A DNA stretch of 64,000 nt, from positions 55,613,340 through 55,677,339 of the forward strand of contig CM043942.1 of assembly GCA_014529385.2 (NCBI GenBank), given 5' to 3'. The DNA comes from Adiantum capillus-veneris. Lineage: Eukaryota > Streptophyta > Polypodiopsida > Polypodiales > Pteridaceae. Of this stretch, positions 10,714 to 23,892 are shown piece by piece. Under the pieces are notes generated by a model. The model was not told the origin of the DNA. It ran no database searches and worked only from the letters and a program-made list of their open reading frames with translations. Made by a program: the position numbers and the translations under genes. Positions within the stretch are counted from its first letter, which is position 1; every line of letters starts with the position of its first letter.

Positions 10714-11955
10714 TCATAGGTGTAGAAGTTGAGGCCATGAAATGTTTGGCTTTTGGGTTTGTAAATCCTCCAGGATGTTGTAGGGCTCTAGCTCCTTTCC
10801 CAATGGGAAGTTGTTGATACCGATTTCCCTTCGCCTTGATCTTTTCTTCCTGCTACTTTCAGCTTCTTCCATCTTTGACTTCTTCTTCTTGTCCCTTCTG
10901 GCTGAATTTGTTCCTTCACTTCTCATGTCTTCATCCTTATCATGTGCTCTTGTGCGTTTTTTAGCCGGCATAACATCAAAGTTTAGAGTATGCTCATCTA
11001 TTACCTCTTCTAGCTTGATGATGTTGACTCCTCTTTCTTCCTCCTCATGTGGGACGGGAGGTATATTTGCTGGTGGTGGTGGTCGACAAAGGATTTGTGG
11101 GCAAGTTGAGCTAGTTCTTGCTGCACAGTGAGAGGAGGCGGTCTGGGGGGATATATGTCTCCCGGAATTCGCCTTGGATGTGGACAATTGTACATGCCAT
11201 GGCCCATTTCATTGTAATTCCAACATCGCAACTCTTGAGCTTGTCTTCGTTGATTGCGATTCCCTTCTCTTGGTTGTCGTTGTTGAGGTAGACCCTGTAC
11301 TAGATTCAGAGTGAGGTTCTCAAGCTGTTGAGTTAGCCTTTGTAAAACCTCTTGTTGAGAGTTATCTCCTATTTGTGAAGATTGTGCAAGAGGGGCCCTA
11401 ATTAGTGCTTCCATGGTTTGTGAAGACTCCCTCTCACTCACTTCATTCAAACCCCTTGCTCTATGTGCTTGGAAGTGTAGTTTTCTAAACTTGATGATGG
11501 CTACCTCACGTGCTTCTTCGAAAGTGGATGGGAATTTTAGCTCTACTTTAGCCTTTCAAAGTGGATACAACCCAACCATGAATCTCTCTTTTTTAGAAAG
11601 TTAGGTGCACCACCATGATTTTCTCATGTAGCCTCCCACCTACCCCATAGATTGACAAAGGTTGCTTCATAAGAGGGATAGTCTTCAAGTGATACCTGCT
11701 TATGTCCAATAAGACATTTCCATAGTCCTTCAGAAGTATCACCTTGCCCGAACTTGGAGAGGAAGCTTGCTCGCAGTCTCTCCCAGTTGGACTTGATTTG
11801 GGGTTGCAAGGTCTCATACCATGCTTTAGCTTCTGCTTTTAGAACCAACGGGAAGGCTCGTAGCTTTACTTCCTCTTCATCTCTCCCAGATATGAGATGT
11901 GCCATATCCAAGTTGTCAAGAAACTCTTGCGCATCTTCCCCACTTCTTGCATAGA
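10714..11955 (-). pseudogene. gag of element B
   Basis: The capsid part (11955 to ~11500) starts FPTFYARSGEDAQEFL and contains AFPLVLKAEAKAWYETL and LRASFLSKFGQGDTSEGLW, matching the gag of element C. A zinc knuckle follows at about 11190-11240, but its second Cys is Tyr (CWNYNEMGHGMYNC), which should abolish zinc binding. A Lys/Arg-rich tail (KKRTRAHDKDED, RRDKKKKSK) ends in ISWPQLLHL and a TGA, after which the same frame leads into protease. At least two frameshifts break the frame. The N-terminus is lost in an AT-rich stretch next to the gap. Confidence 0.82.
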
Positions 11956-12006
11956 ACGTGGGAAAAGAATTGAAATTTTATTTAAATTTTTTGAAATTTT
12001 ATTTTT

Positions 12007-12206
12007 NNNNNNNNNNNNNNNNNNNNNNNNNNNNNNNNNNNNNNNNNNNNNNNNNNNNNNNNNNNNNNNNNNNNNNNNNNNNNNNNNNNNNNNNNNNNNN
12101 NNNNNNNNNNNNNNNNNNNNNNNNNNNNNNNNNNNNNNNNNNNNNNNNNNNNNNNNNNNNNNNNNNNNNNNNNNNNNNNNNNNNNNNNNNNNNNNNNNNN
12201 NNNNNN
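12007..12206. other. assembly gap, 200 N
   Basis: Exactly 200 undetermined bases, the usual placeholder for a gap of unknown length. It lies where the gag start and 5' LTR of element B should be, so the missing sequence probably includes an LTR, which assemblers often collapse. Frames drawn across it are meaningless. Confidence 0.98.
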
Positions 12207-12526
12207 AAGGTAAGCGCCATATTCAGTCATATTAGGCTAAATACTTTGCAATTGTATTTTATGTAGCAATGAAAGCATCACAAGCATTGCATTGTGGGAT
12301 GACTGAAAAGTAGTGGCTCTTTTGTGGAGGAGTTTAGTGTCACAAGTGAGTACTCCCAAGCGGTGTCATCAAGTGGCATCAACAGCAAAACACTCTTATA
12401 TATGACATCCGAAGGTTGGATAGAGCTTGGAATAACAAGATTTTCGCATCGCCACATGATTTTAGGATGGAGCAACCATATCCTCAATGATAATCCTAGT
12501 TCACACACACATGCTCCAAGTATTAG
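12207..12526. other. short unassigned stretch after the gap
   Basis: An open frame of 92 codons starts at 12324 on the plus strand, just before the exon chain at 12527. It resembles no known protein and may be an upstream exon of that gene or chance. Confidence 0.25.
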
Positions 12527-15500
12527 GAGAGATCCTCGAGGATTATTCATCATCCAATCGACAATGAAGATCATGATCACCTACAAATGTTGCATGAGAT
12601 GAAATATCTTCACGCCGATGATGTACCGGTGATGCGCAAACGGGTTTTGTATCCATCTACCGTTAGACATGAACATTCTCTTGTAGGAAAAGCTTTCCTT
12701 AAAAAATATTGGTACAAACAACATTTTTCTTACAATGAAAGCATGAGAAAAATTAGAGGCTGGTTCAAAGAAGGTTTTGGGGATTTAGAGAAGCATTCAT
12801 TCACACAAATTAACTTGTGAAAAAGATCCATTGATTTCAACTAATTTGATGGAATTCATCAAGGGAAAGATGCATGAGTTGAAAACTCTAGTGTTTCCAA
12901 AAGATGTAAAGCTTGATTGGAGTGTCACATATGTGTATGAGAAGGTCTTAGAATGGAGGCATGCACAAAGAAACCCGAAAAAATGTTTGCGGTTGGGAAA
13001 TGTAGAGAAAAGTCCTCCTTTACTTAGCCCACTTACTATACAACCAAGGAGACAATGGTGCTATCCCTCTCAAGATAGCTCCATGAAAGCACTCGAGGGC
13101 ACCTCCATGCTCCAATTTATGAAGAGTGCTCTTCACTTTGAAGATCCTCCCAAGGTATGTAAGTACATGAGTTGCTTTTAATTTTGTTCTTAAACATCTT
13201 TAATGTGAGCTCAATGTGTGTGTGTGTAAGTGTGTTTCCTCAATGTTTCTTAGTTTGTGAGCTAACTTTTTGATTATTTTCCTTCCATGCTATGTTGACA
13301 AAAGACCTTCACAAGATCCTCAAACACTGTGCACGGTCATGCCACACAGTCTTGTGGCAAAGGCATCCTTTTGAAGAGCTTTATATGCATGAGGTAAAAA
13401 AGTAAAGAATATTTACAAAAAAACATTGTATTCTTATTTGGTAGCTTGACACTTTCATGCATACTTTGCTTGTTTAGCCAAAGCACACCACCTATGGCGA
13501 TCCCATGAGCATATCCTCTTATGCTAATCACATAGATGAAGATGGAGGAGACCCTTTTACGGAAACGTTTGTACAAGATTGTTATATCCCTGAGCCATTG
13601 AATGGGACTGCTAATACAATGGTAAGATATACATTATATGTTCTTTAAGATATGACTTTTTATTGTCCATTTTAAGTTTTGCACATGTCATATTTATCTC
13701 ATGGTTATGCTCTCTTGGTACAAAGCATAAGGATTGTACCACCATATCTAGCGGAGGGGCTAGTTATTGCCATGATGATATAACTACAAACATGGTAAGA
13801 GTAATTAATTACATGCTAATTTATAGTTGTTAGATTACCTTATTTGAGGTTCTTACTTTGTTCATTTTTACTTCTTGTAAAATAGCATGAAGGAAGCCAA
13901 ATTTTTTGCATAGATATTGATTGTGATGACATGCAAGTGAAGGAGCACATGGTTATGCTTGAGACACAAGGATCAAAACAAGAGGTGGCGACAATTGAAT
14001 CATTACTACCTCAATTATGATACTCACTCCTTGTTTAAGCATGCCACTAACTTCTAGCTTGTTTTTTGTTATGTTATAGGCAAGACTCATGGCGACCATG
14101 TGAATGAAACATTTTTATGCAATTATGATGTGATTCCACCCAAACATGACAAGTTTGTGAGGCTAGGAGGATCAAATCCATTGGCGATTAGTCACTCAAA
14201 GTGTATGTTACTTTCAAACTTATTTTTTTAAATATGGATTTTATGACATGATCTTATCAATACATTTTAGGACAAGGAGATTCTCACTAAGTTCTATAGG
14301 ATCCCATTATACAATGGAAATATCCTTGAGGTGAAAGAAGCGACAAATGATGAGGTGAAGATTCCTAGCGAAGTGGTGAATAGTGGAAGAGGCCACCATT
14401 ACAAAGGGGGAAAAGACAAGTGAATTGGTAAGGGGAGAACTCTTGTATAGATGACTTGAATAAATAAATATAAAAGCTTTGACACATCGCCTAGTAAGTT
14501 CTCTAAACTCATACCGTGTTCATGGAAAATGTGTAGCATGAAGACTTAGATGCAACTACTTCCACCCATGTTTTTTGTGGATTATGAGGAGGAAAATGTG
14601 TTGGAGTTAAATAACTCAAACCCAAGGGTATGTAAAGGTTTTTCCTACTTAAGTGCCATTGGTTTTTTAATGCTTTTAGAATTGACATTTTGTGTGCTAC
14701 AGCTTTGTGAAAATCCTAATGCAAGGGATAAGGAAATAAAATTTGCAAGTATCAACAAGATGATGGTATGTCTTTAGATTTGAGACCATGTGCCTATGTG
14801 TTCTCACATTAAAAAAATGTGGTTTATGCTTGATATGCAAATGAAAAATATTAGGATTCCTGAAGACAAAAATATCAAGTCAATGAGCTCTTTCTAAAAA
14901 GTCTTGGTATCTCAAAAAAAGAAAGGGTATCCTATTGATTGCATGTTACACTATCTTAAAGTTATGTAATATGGCTTAAATGGGGCACATACTAAAAAAT
15001 CTTGCATTTTCTTTTAGGCCTTTGATGGCTTAATACATCAAAATGCCTCAAAGAAGAGGAAGGTAATGCCATGCACTCTTTACACCGTTTGTAAAACAAT
15101 GAAGTAGTTTAGTTTCTTATTTGTGAAGTTGCCACTTACTCCATTGTCTGTTAATTTTTTGTAGGCCTTTCATAACCTAACCAACAACTTGTTAACTAGT
15201 CCTAAGACATATGTGGTGTGGTTTTCACCTTAAATCTTACATTGGTTAATTTGTAATGCTTATTGTAAGTCACTATCTAACAACTACTAAATGTGCATCT
15301 ATTCTTACACAATTTTGGCAAAAAGTACATACATCAAGGTCCTCTAGGCCTATAAAGACTCCAGCAAGATTCATAGATACCTTATTAGAGAATGTAAGCA
15401 ATTCTCAAGCAAGATTATCATTATTGATATGTTGCTTTGTCTTGTTCATAGAGCTCTTGAATCTTTTATGCTAATAGGATCAAAGCCGCACAAGTTTGCT

Positions 15501-15821
15501 TAACAAGAAGACAATCAAGAAGAGTAATATGGATACTTGCATGAGTTGTTTGAAAAATCATGACTTCGTTTTCTCCTCTTTTATAAACTACTTTATTATT
15601 TACAGTTCCTTGCAACAACAAAGGAAATGAAAAATGAAGAAATGATACGCATTACGATGAAGGCAATGGATCAACATGATGTAGATGAGATGTTCGGGCA
15701 GTTTTGGAAAGCCATCAAAGAGGCACGTACATCTAACAAGTCTTTCTTCAAAGAGTGTTTCGTGACTATCGATCAATCACTTCTTTTGCAATACTATGTA
15801 GCTTGAGTCCGTCATTGTAGC
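12527..15821 (+). CDS. unrecognised multi-exon gene, possibly degenerate
   Basis: A series of short open segments bounded by AG acceptors and GT donors. Candidate exons: 12527-12820; 12789-13154 (donor GTATGTAAG; a frame change joins the first two); 13305-13393; 13478-13621; 13726-13794; 13886-13984; 14080-14202; 14271-14427; 14550-14627; 14703-14765; 15018-15062; 15165-15215; ~15326-15393; 15478-~15560; 15606-15821 ending in TAG. Many are multiples of three with both ends in phase 0 (13478-13621, 13726-13794, 13886-13984, 14550-14627, 14703-14765, 15018-15062, 15165-15215). Pieces include GDPFTETFVQDCYIPEP, RSSRPIKTPARFIDTLLEN and DEMFGQFWKAIKEA. I know no family that matches. A TGA inside 14271-14427 and phase conflicts near 13305 and 14080 suggest partial decay. 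It could be a real gene, a captured fragment, or an accessory gene of a DNA transposon. Confidence 0.5.
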
Positions 15822-16202
15822 TCTCTTAGTTGCCAATAAAAAAAATGAGACACTTTTGTTTTGATGGAATTGGACAAGTTGCTTCTTTTTCTATCCTTTG
15901 TGACTATGATTCAAAGGTGATGCTATTTTGATTTCATACACATCTTTTCTTTAAATTTCAATTGCTTGAATTTCTACATGCCCTCTATTTTAGCATGCTA
16001 TCTCTTTCTAAATGTTTAAGGCCTAGAATTTCAATGATGGAGATTCAAGAATGTTATGCATTATGTAGTTTGTTGGTAAGTTTATATAGCCAAGTAAAAT
16101 CATTTATCCAAGTTACCACTTTTTATGCAACAATTATGGAGAAGGTGAGTGTAAGCTTCTACCCATACATGAGAGAAGTATATATATATATATATATATA
16201 TA
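15822..16202. other. non-coding stretch ending in a (TA)n run
   Basis: No gene seen. 16088-16175 is a direct repeat of 17641-17733 beyond element E. 16171-16202 is a TA microsatellite into which element E is inserted. Confidence 0.6.
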
Positions 16203-16331
16203 TGTAGACGGCTGGCGCGTCACCATGTGGGAACGTGTTCTTAAAAGATGGGCAGTGAATCACTTAGTAATTACTAGAATAATTACTACGGTAAACCCGA
16301 AGCATATAAATAGGGCCCATTACTTTGATAT

Positions 16332-16366
<35 letters not shown>

Positions 16367-16813
16367 ATTGTTATCACTCGTTTCTTAGAAGATGGGCAGT
16401 GAATCACATAGTAATTACTAAGGTAAACCCGAAGCATATAAATAGGGCCCATTACTTTGATATGGGGGGGGGGGGGGGCAATTGTTATCACTCGTATTAG
16501 CGCTTGGAGCTATAACTGCACTTGAGCATCAGTCGCAGTATTATCGGCTACACTTTTTCTCTCTGTAATTATATTCACTGTAATCTCAATCATGATATAT
16601 ATATATATTTCAGTGATACTGACTTCTCAACAGTCTTCTGAATCTGAATCTGAACTTTATTCCAGTCTTTAAGTCTGATTCTCATTTCAGTATTCATATT
16701 TCAGTCTAGTCACTGATTTCTGTCTAGTCTGTTGTCTGAACTCTTCCTACTCTAAGTAGTTGAAATCCTTCAACACTGGAATTAGCTGTCTCAAGAGATC
16801 AGCTCCAATTCCA
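16203..16813 (+). mobile_element. 5' LTR of element E
   Basis: Starts TGTAGACGGCTGGC and ends CTCCAATTCCA. It contains a duplicated core-promoter block, listed separately, then a pyrimidine-rich stretch. Its last 92 bases recur at 17450-17540, which proves its 3' end. Confidence 0.7.
16239..16494 (+). promoter_or_regulatory. duplicated TATA-box plus poly-G module in the LTR of element E
   Basis: Two copies of one block lie in tandem (16239-16380 and 16382-16494). Each contains GATGGGCAGTGAATCAC, a TATAAATA box (16305-16312 and 16437-16444), GGGCCCATTACTTTGATAT, a pure G tract of 33 (16332-16364) or 15 (16464-16478), and CAATTGTTATCACTCG. The G tract starts about 20 bases after the TATA box, where transcription would be expected to begin. 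Short ORFs translating the G tract are artefacts. Confidence 0.7.
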
Positions 16814-16887
16814 TTTTGGCGATCACGGTTGCTAGAGATGAAGCTTGTTGACTGAAAGACTCTTCTCCCAGTTGGAGTTTTCAGCAA

Positions 16888-17449
16888 ATGGCACCAAAAT
16901 CCAATCGTGACCGGAAATCTACCAATCGTGTGGACCCCATTCTTGAGGAGTCAGGAAGAGCGTCTGACCCCAAGAAAGAGAAAATGACTAAAACTGAGGC
17001 TCAGGAGGAGCATAGTCAGGCTGATGAGACGCAAGACTCACAGCACTCCAGTCATTCTCGACGCAGACGGGCAGAACGGGAAGCACGAAAGGCAAAGAGT
17101 TCCAAGAGTTCTCAGTCTCGCCAGAAAGATGAGCATATCAAAGGCAGAAAAGGAAGTCACCGAACTTCTAGTAGACAAAATAGAGAGGATATTGATACTG
17201 AGACAGAGACATAGATTGACTGGGATGCTAAAACTGACAATTGCAAGAAGGTTCCCAAGCGTCAGTCTGAAGCCAAGAAGAGAACTGGCAGGATCAGCAG
17301 TAATCGAAATAATTACACCACTTCCCTGAAGATTTCCTTTCCCATGTTCAAAGGAGGGAAAAAGGATGATCCTGATGTTCACATACATTGATGAAGATGA
17401 TTGGGGGGAATACTTTCCACAAACCTTGAAGGAAGCAGCAAGGAAATGG
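16888..17449 (+). pseudogene. gag fragment of element E
   Basis: The frame opens MAPKSNRDRKSTNRVD and is very rich in Lys, Arg, Ser and Glu. It passes through a TAG at 17212-17214 and continues in the same frame to 17391 with KISFPMFKGGKKDDPDVH, the usual start of a plant gag capsid (P-x-F-x-G...D-P). After a frame change, GEYFPQTLKEAARKW (to 17449) is the next conserved gag block. It then stops abruptly at the 3' LTR fragment, so about four fifths of the element's coding sequence is deleted. Confidence 0.7.
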
Positions 17450-19289
<1,840 letters not shown>

Positions 19290-19590
19290 TTTTTATACAT
19301 AAAAATCTGTTTTTAAGGACCATTGTGTTGGACGAGTTTACCAATAATGAGTGCAGTTAAAACTCCAAGTGTGGGAGTTTGGTTCATTGATGATCATTGC
19401 TTATGATCAAGGACTGAGATTTCTCTTGTGATTATTGCTATGCTTATGCTTTTTTCGTTGTGCTAGCTGGTGTGGCTCTTGGATTTTTTTTTGGTATGGC
19501 TATACTATCAAAAATTTTGCAACTATGTGATGGGATATGGATTATTATTTATGATTAAATTTTTTATTATGGAATAATTTATGGCAAGTG
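19290..19590 (+). repeat. dispersed repeat X, copy 1
   Basis: Matches 49962-50338 on the same strand, sharing TTTTTAAGGACCAT, ATTAAAACTCCAAGTGTGG, GCTTATGATCAAGGACTGAG and TTTATGGCAAG. No protein is encoded. Family unknown; it may be part of an LTR. Confidence 0.7.
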
Positions 19591-20329
19591 TGTAAGAGTA
19601 AAGACTATGTATAGCTTAATTGTCTTGGAAAGGATTTTTTTTGCATATCCAAGATGCTCCTGTGCAATGTTTCTTATGGTAGCTTTGATACAAAACTAGG
19701 GCCACCTATATTGCATATTCCATGGTCAGGATAGATGACCAGCTATGGCTATGCTTGATGAAGAATGTTGCATAAATATTCTTTTTTGTTAGGCTCATCT
19801 ACACTCCATCTGCATGGCTAGTTTCTTTATGGTGGCACCAGAGAGGCATGGCTCTTGAAGTAGTGTACTTGGTGTACAAGGTGAGAACTAATCCTTGGAG
19901 AGATGCAGGTTGGGTGACGGGTTATCTTTGAATATTTGACTTGGAAGATGATTGAGTTATCTTGAGCAGTTACCACTAGTTACTCTACACTATCTTGCTA
20001 TTTTGATCAATCAAGATCTAGTCACAAAACCTATATATAGGCCCCACTAATCCTTTTTTGAGACTCTCTAGTCTTATGCCCTTGATCTTTGTATCTTTTA
20101 GAGCTTAGTGAGATTAAGAATACTTATCAATGGGCTTTGTGCTAGTTGTACTTCGAGATTAAATTTTCCAGAGCACTAATATCTAAACTTGAATGTATTT
20201 TAGTTGTTTCATTACATGTCTATAGTCTCAAATCTTTAATTTTTGCTAAGTTCATTTGTTTATTTGATATGAAATCAAGTCATCGGAATTAATTTAAAAC
20301 TATCATCTAGACATCTAAAGTCCTTCTAC
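19591..20329. other. unassigned stretch between repeats X and Y
   Basis: No gene and no second copy in the window. CCTATATATAGGCCCC at about 20029-20044 is an LTR-promoter-like TATA box. Confidence 0.3.
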
Positions 20330-21037
20330 AAGGCTGGGATCCTCAAAGGGAAGGCTACCATATGTGCTGGTCGGATAGAAGAACCCATTTAACCAAGTCA
20401 AGACCACCAATGCCATGATGAGAGTATGAGTTATCATTTGCTTTTTGTGTGGGAGTGTCTATTAATGTAAGGATGCTACCAAAGAGGAGTATCGTATGGG
20501 GTTGTGGGTTTGATGTGAAGTTCATATATGCTTTATGGTTAGTTTTGTTGAGTTGTTTCCACTTGTTTGACCTCCATATATACATCTACAAATGTATGCT
20601 TTTCTAACCCAAACCGTATGGTTGATTTTGCAGAAAAAATCTTTCTTTTTGCATCATAGTGTTAGCATGAGTTTCATATCAATGGAGAGGTGTGCTATGA
20701 TGATAACCTTTGTTATAGGGCTCAGTGTGATGCACTAATATGGGGTCAAAAACTATCTCTTGTGTGCCTTGTGTGTGCATCCACAAATTAAAAAAAAACT
20801 ATTTTGCCCATAAGAAGGAATTACAAGATATGGTTGACAAAAGTGATGGGACTGTTTTGTGTCATGACTATGGTTATGTAATGAGGTTTTAATGTGCATA
20901 GAACCTGAGAGGGCATGTGTGGATGTCTCATGTGCATATTTGTCATGACTATGGTTATGTAATGAGGTTTTAATGTGCATGGAACTTGAGAGGTCATGTG
21001 TGGATGTCTTTCGTACATATGTGTACCACTTTCCATC
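20330..21037 (+). repeat. dispersed repeat Y, copy 1
   Basis: Matches 49120-49845 on the same strand, sharing GTATGAGTTATCA, GGATGCTACCAAAGAG, GTTAGCATGAGTT and GTTATGTAATGAGGTT. It holds an ~81-bp tandem duplication (20860-20939 and 20941-21010). In this copy X lies before Y; in the other copy the order is reversed. Confidence 0.72.
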
Positions 21038-21041
21038 TTAA

Positions 21042-21478
21042 CACTAGACTCGTATAACAGGACACTTCTATGTCCTTAGACACTTTTCTGTCCTGTTAAG
21101 TGACCATTTTTCTTGAATTATTTGAAGAGCATGAAAATGAATTTCTAGGTGCTATATATCCACAAATTTGCCTTATGAGCTGAAAAAAACTTGACATTTT
21201 TTTTGGAATATAGATCTCACCATTAATCTTACTCTTACACAACATTTTTGAACATGAACTGTGTGAAAAAACGTGTCCTATTTTTGACTTTTTTTCAAGT
21301 TTTTGCAACTATACCACTCTAAACTTCGTGTTTGTGAGGTTTAGATTTCTACAGGATAAGCCTTCGTAGTTCTCAACATGTTTTGATGCTTCGATGGAAA
21401 ACTAGGTGCTAAAATTGAAACTTATGACAAAATTACAAGAAATGCAATTTTGATTGTGTAAGTGTCATTATAACAAAT
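21042..21478 (+). mobile_element. one end of a TTAA-flanked inverted-repeat element (truncated)
   Basis: Starts CACTAGACTCGTATAACAGG right after TTAA (21038-21041), the same terminus as the complete element at 55642-56961. Its inner part matches that element's right side in reverse complement up to about 21478. There it meets the duplicated transposase segment exactly at the duplication edge, so the rest was lost by rearrangement. The matching place in repeat Y copy 2 (near 49840) reads CCTTTTAAG, compatible with an unoccupied TTAA site. Confidence 0.6.
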
Positions 21479-23807
21479 GTGAATATATTGTCAAGGTGGA
21501 GAATAACCTTTGTGGAGCTTGGAATTACAGTAACTATAGATTTCCAATCCAGCAAAAAAAATTCAGATTCTGCATCATCTAACCAAAAAAGAAGGGCCTT
21601 TCTACGTGGCTCGTCAACTTCCACAATAAAAGCAGCCTTCATTTGATAGTCGTCCAAGAATGCAATGACATGATCCCCATGCTCAGTCCATGGTGGAACA
21701 TAACCTGGCTGTCCTCTTTGCGCCAATCTCCCTCGAACCTTATGCCCACTCACCTCATACATTATCTCCAAGCCATCAATAGGAGATCTTAACCCAAAAA
21801 CATTATGCTTGAGCCAAGCAAGAGGTTGCACCATGTCCTTTAGATTATTCTTCTCACTTGTGCACACGAGAGCCATCCATGTCACCTCATTCATGATGTA
21901 AATTCTTTGAACCATAGATTCCATGACCATAAATAGCTGAAGTTCTCCTTCTTGTTCATGAAGAAATATTTTTTTCAGGCGGTCTCTACATAATCCTCCT
22001 CCTTGTTGGCATGTTTGAGATAGCTTATCTTTAAAAACCACAGAGTCACCTTGTGTATACTTACATCCATGCAAAAAGGCCTTGAAGTAGAACACACCCA
22101 TATCATATATATTTTCTAAAGTAAGAAAATTTGAGCCATTCCAATTGTAGATAGAAAACAATGACTCCCTTTCAAATGCACTAAGAGTAAAAACCTTCTT
22201 CTCCTTGCCACCAACAATAAGACCCTTGTTATTTACCAAGCCTTTGCAACTACTTGGAAGGAGTCTAGAACATGCATTCCATACATCTTTGGCGTTGTCC
22301 TCTGACGATACCAAAAGAATAGATTTCTCATGCCAATCAGCACAATCTCTTGGTACTTCTTGATCTCCATGTCCCTCTGGGAAAATGAAGAAAGAATTTA
22401 CAAAATACTTATCTCTGTCAAAGCATCATGACCCATCTTTCTCAACATGGATTTGTTTCCAAATCCTTGTAAACAAATGACAACAGAAGAACTTAGTATA
22501 AGAAATCTCATTTTCCTTGTTATTGGTGGGTATACTCAAGTAGCCCAAAACACATCTCTCAAAAGAAAAGCACCAAAAACAATCGTGCGACCCATGTCTC
22601 AAGATGTCATCAAGCATTTCTCCATTACCTGAAAACACAACAAATAACATAAATATGCATGCATGAATTTGAAATGATATGAATTTTGTCATAACTAAAA
22701 CAAGGACTAATACCTACAACATGTTCCAAAGGAGAGCTATTTGGACCCTCCCACTCCTCCAATAAGATGCACCATGAAAGCAAAAGAGATCGACAAACAC
22801 TTATGTCATCTTGGGTCCATCCCTTTTTTTGCCTTGTACACTCAAAAAACATGTGTGAGATATCAATAAGAAGCTTTCCAAGGACCACATCTTCTTGGGA
22901 GATTCCATTGACTACATTTAGAATATGGGGCAAACACCACTGAATAAACTTTTGGCAGTCCTCCGCTTTGAAAATTTTGTAGTGTCGAGAAGGATGTCCT
23001 GGCCATCGTCCACTATTCAAAATAGTCTTGGGTATTGCCCTCTCCACCTCTTTCACAACCATATCAATTTCCTCTTTCACTGATGTAGAAGCGGTTGACA
23101 ACAATTTTCTAAGGTACTTTTGAAACAAGTTAAGAGACAAGATGTGCATGGAATCATAGACTAAGTCCTTAGAAATGTCAAAACCATACAAGTGATAGAG
23201 TCTCCAAAGTGTAGACTCCCTCGATAAGCCCCCTTTTCTTAAGGTCTCCTCCTTTCTCTTCTTTGTCATGCATCTCTTTTACTTTTTTATAGTCCTCCAC
23301 ATCTTCTCCACATGCCTCTTCTTTGGCGGATACCTGCCTTGGAATCTGTTAGCATCATAAACATAGCAATCACCCACAAGTGTTGCCTTTGCCTTGTCTC
23401 GCCTACAGAACCTCATTAATTCCACCATGCTTCACTTGCCCAAGTTTGCATTGAGTAGGATGATCTCCCGTGCATAACATGAGCATGCTTCTCAATGTGA
23501 CTCTTCCACCTTGTAGTTTGCCACTGATATCACTATAAGGATATGCATAATGCAAATCAAAACCCTCCACAAAAGATTTTCCAAGATCCAAAAGCAAAGG
23601 ATGCAAGAATGCACCAAGTATATCGTTATGCTTTATCTCCAATTCTTGATGAGATAGAGGTAAAAACAACACGGGTAAAGATCCCAAAATTGATCTTTTG
23701 CCCCCATTCATCACCATTATTTCAACTACGGCACTATCTTTCATCATTGTAGAAGTGGCTTGGAAGCCATCCCAATGTAGCATGAGAGCAAAATTTCGAG
23801 GATCCCC
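21433..23807 (-). pseudogene. TNP2-like DNA transposase, C-terminal part, copy 1
   Basis: Inferred exons on the minus strand: 23807-22714, 22628 to ~22440, and 22376-21433. The first encodes LMLHWDGFQA, CTGDHPTQCKLGQVKHGG and YDSMHILSLN, the pattern of TNP2-type (En/Spm-CACTA superfamily) transposases. The second has CFWCFSFERCVLGYL and a P-T-N-N-K-x-E stretch, like the DUF4218 region of those proteins. The third is unplaced. Breaks: a 4-base AATT excess near 23417 (frameshift), a TAA between KK and KRC shared with copy 2, and a one-base loss near 22360. The N-terminal part lies at 38995-39895, beyond the copia insertion. Confidence 0.58.
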
Positions 23808-23892
23808 CTTTACAAAGAAAGAAAGAAAAATATAACTTGATAATGATAAGAGAAAGGCATAGAGCACAGAGTTAAGATGAACCATATATAAA

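Larger units (their letters stand above)
6814..12006 (-). mobile_element. element B: decayed Ty3/gypsy element of the dual-RNase H (Tat-like) kind
   Basis: Order on the minus strand is gag (11955 to ~10714), protease, reverse transcriptase, RNase H, a second plant-type RNase H, then integrase ending at 6824. The proteins align closely with those of element C (27404-36839), so the two are one family. No LTR is recognised at either side: the 5' side enters the assembly gap and the 3' side runs into unrelated-looking sequence about 10 bp after the pol stop. Several stops, frameshifts and a lost RT/RNase H segment make it inactive. A TGAAAAGTGGG near 6814 could be a 3' LTR start, unproved. Confidence 0.8.

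Noticed and set aside
11897-12266. ORFs crossing the N run
   Set aside because: The sequence is undetermined; frames across a gap of unknown length mean nothing.
16225-16500. Gly-rich and Pro-rich ORFs
   Set aside because: Products of the G33 and G15 tracts in a duplicated LTR promoter block.
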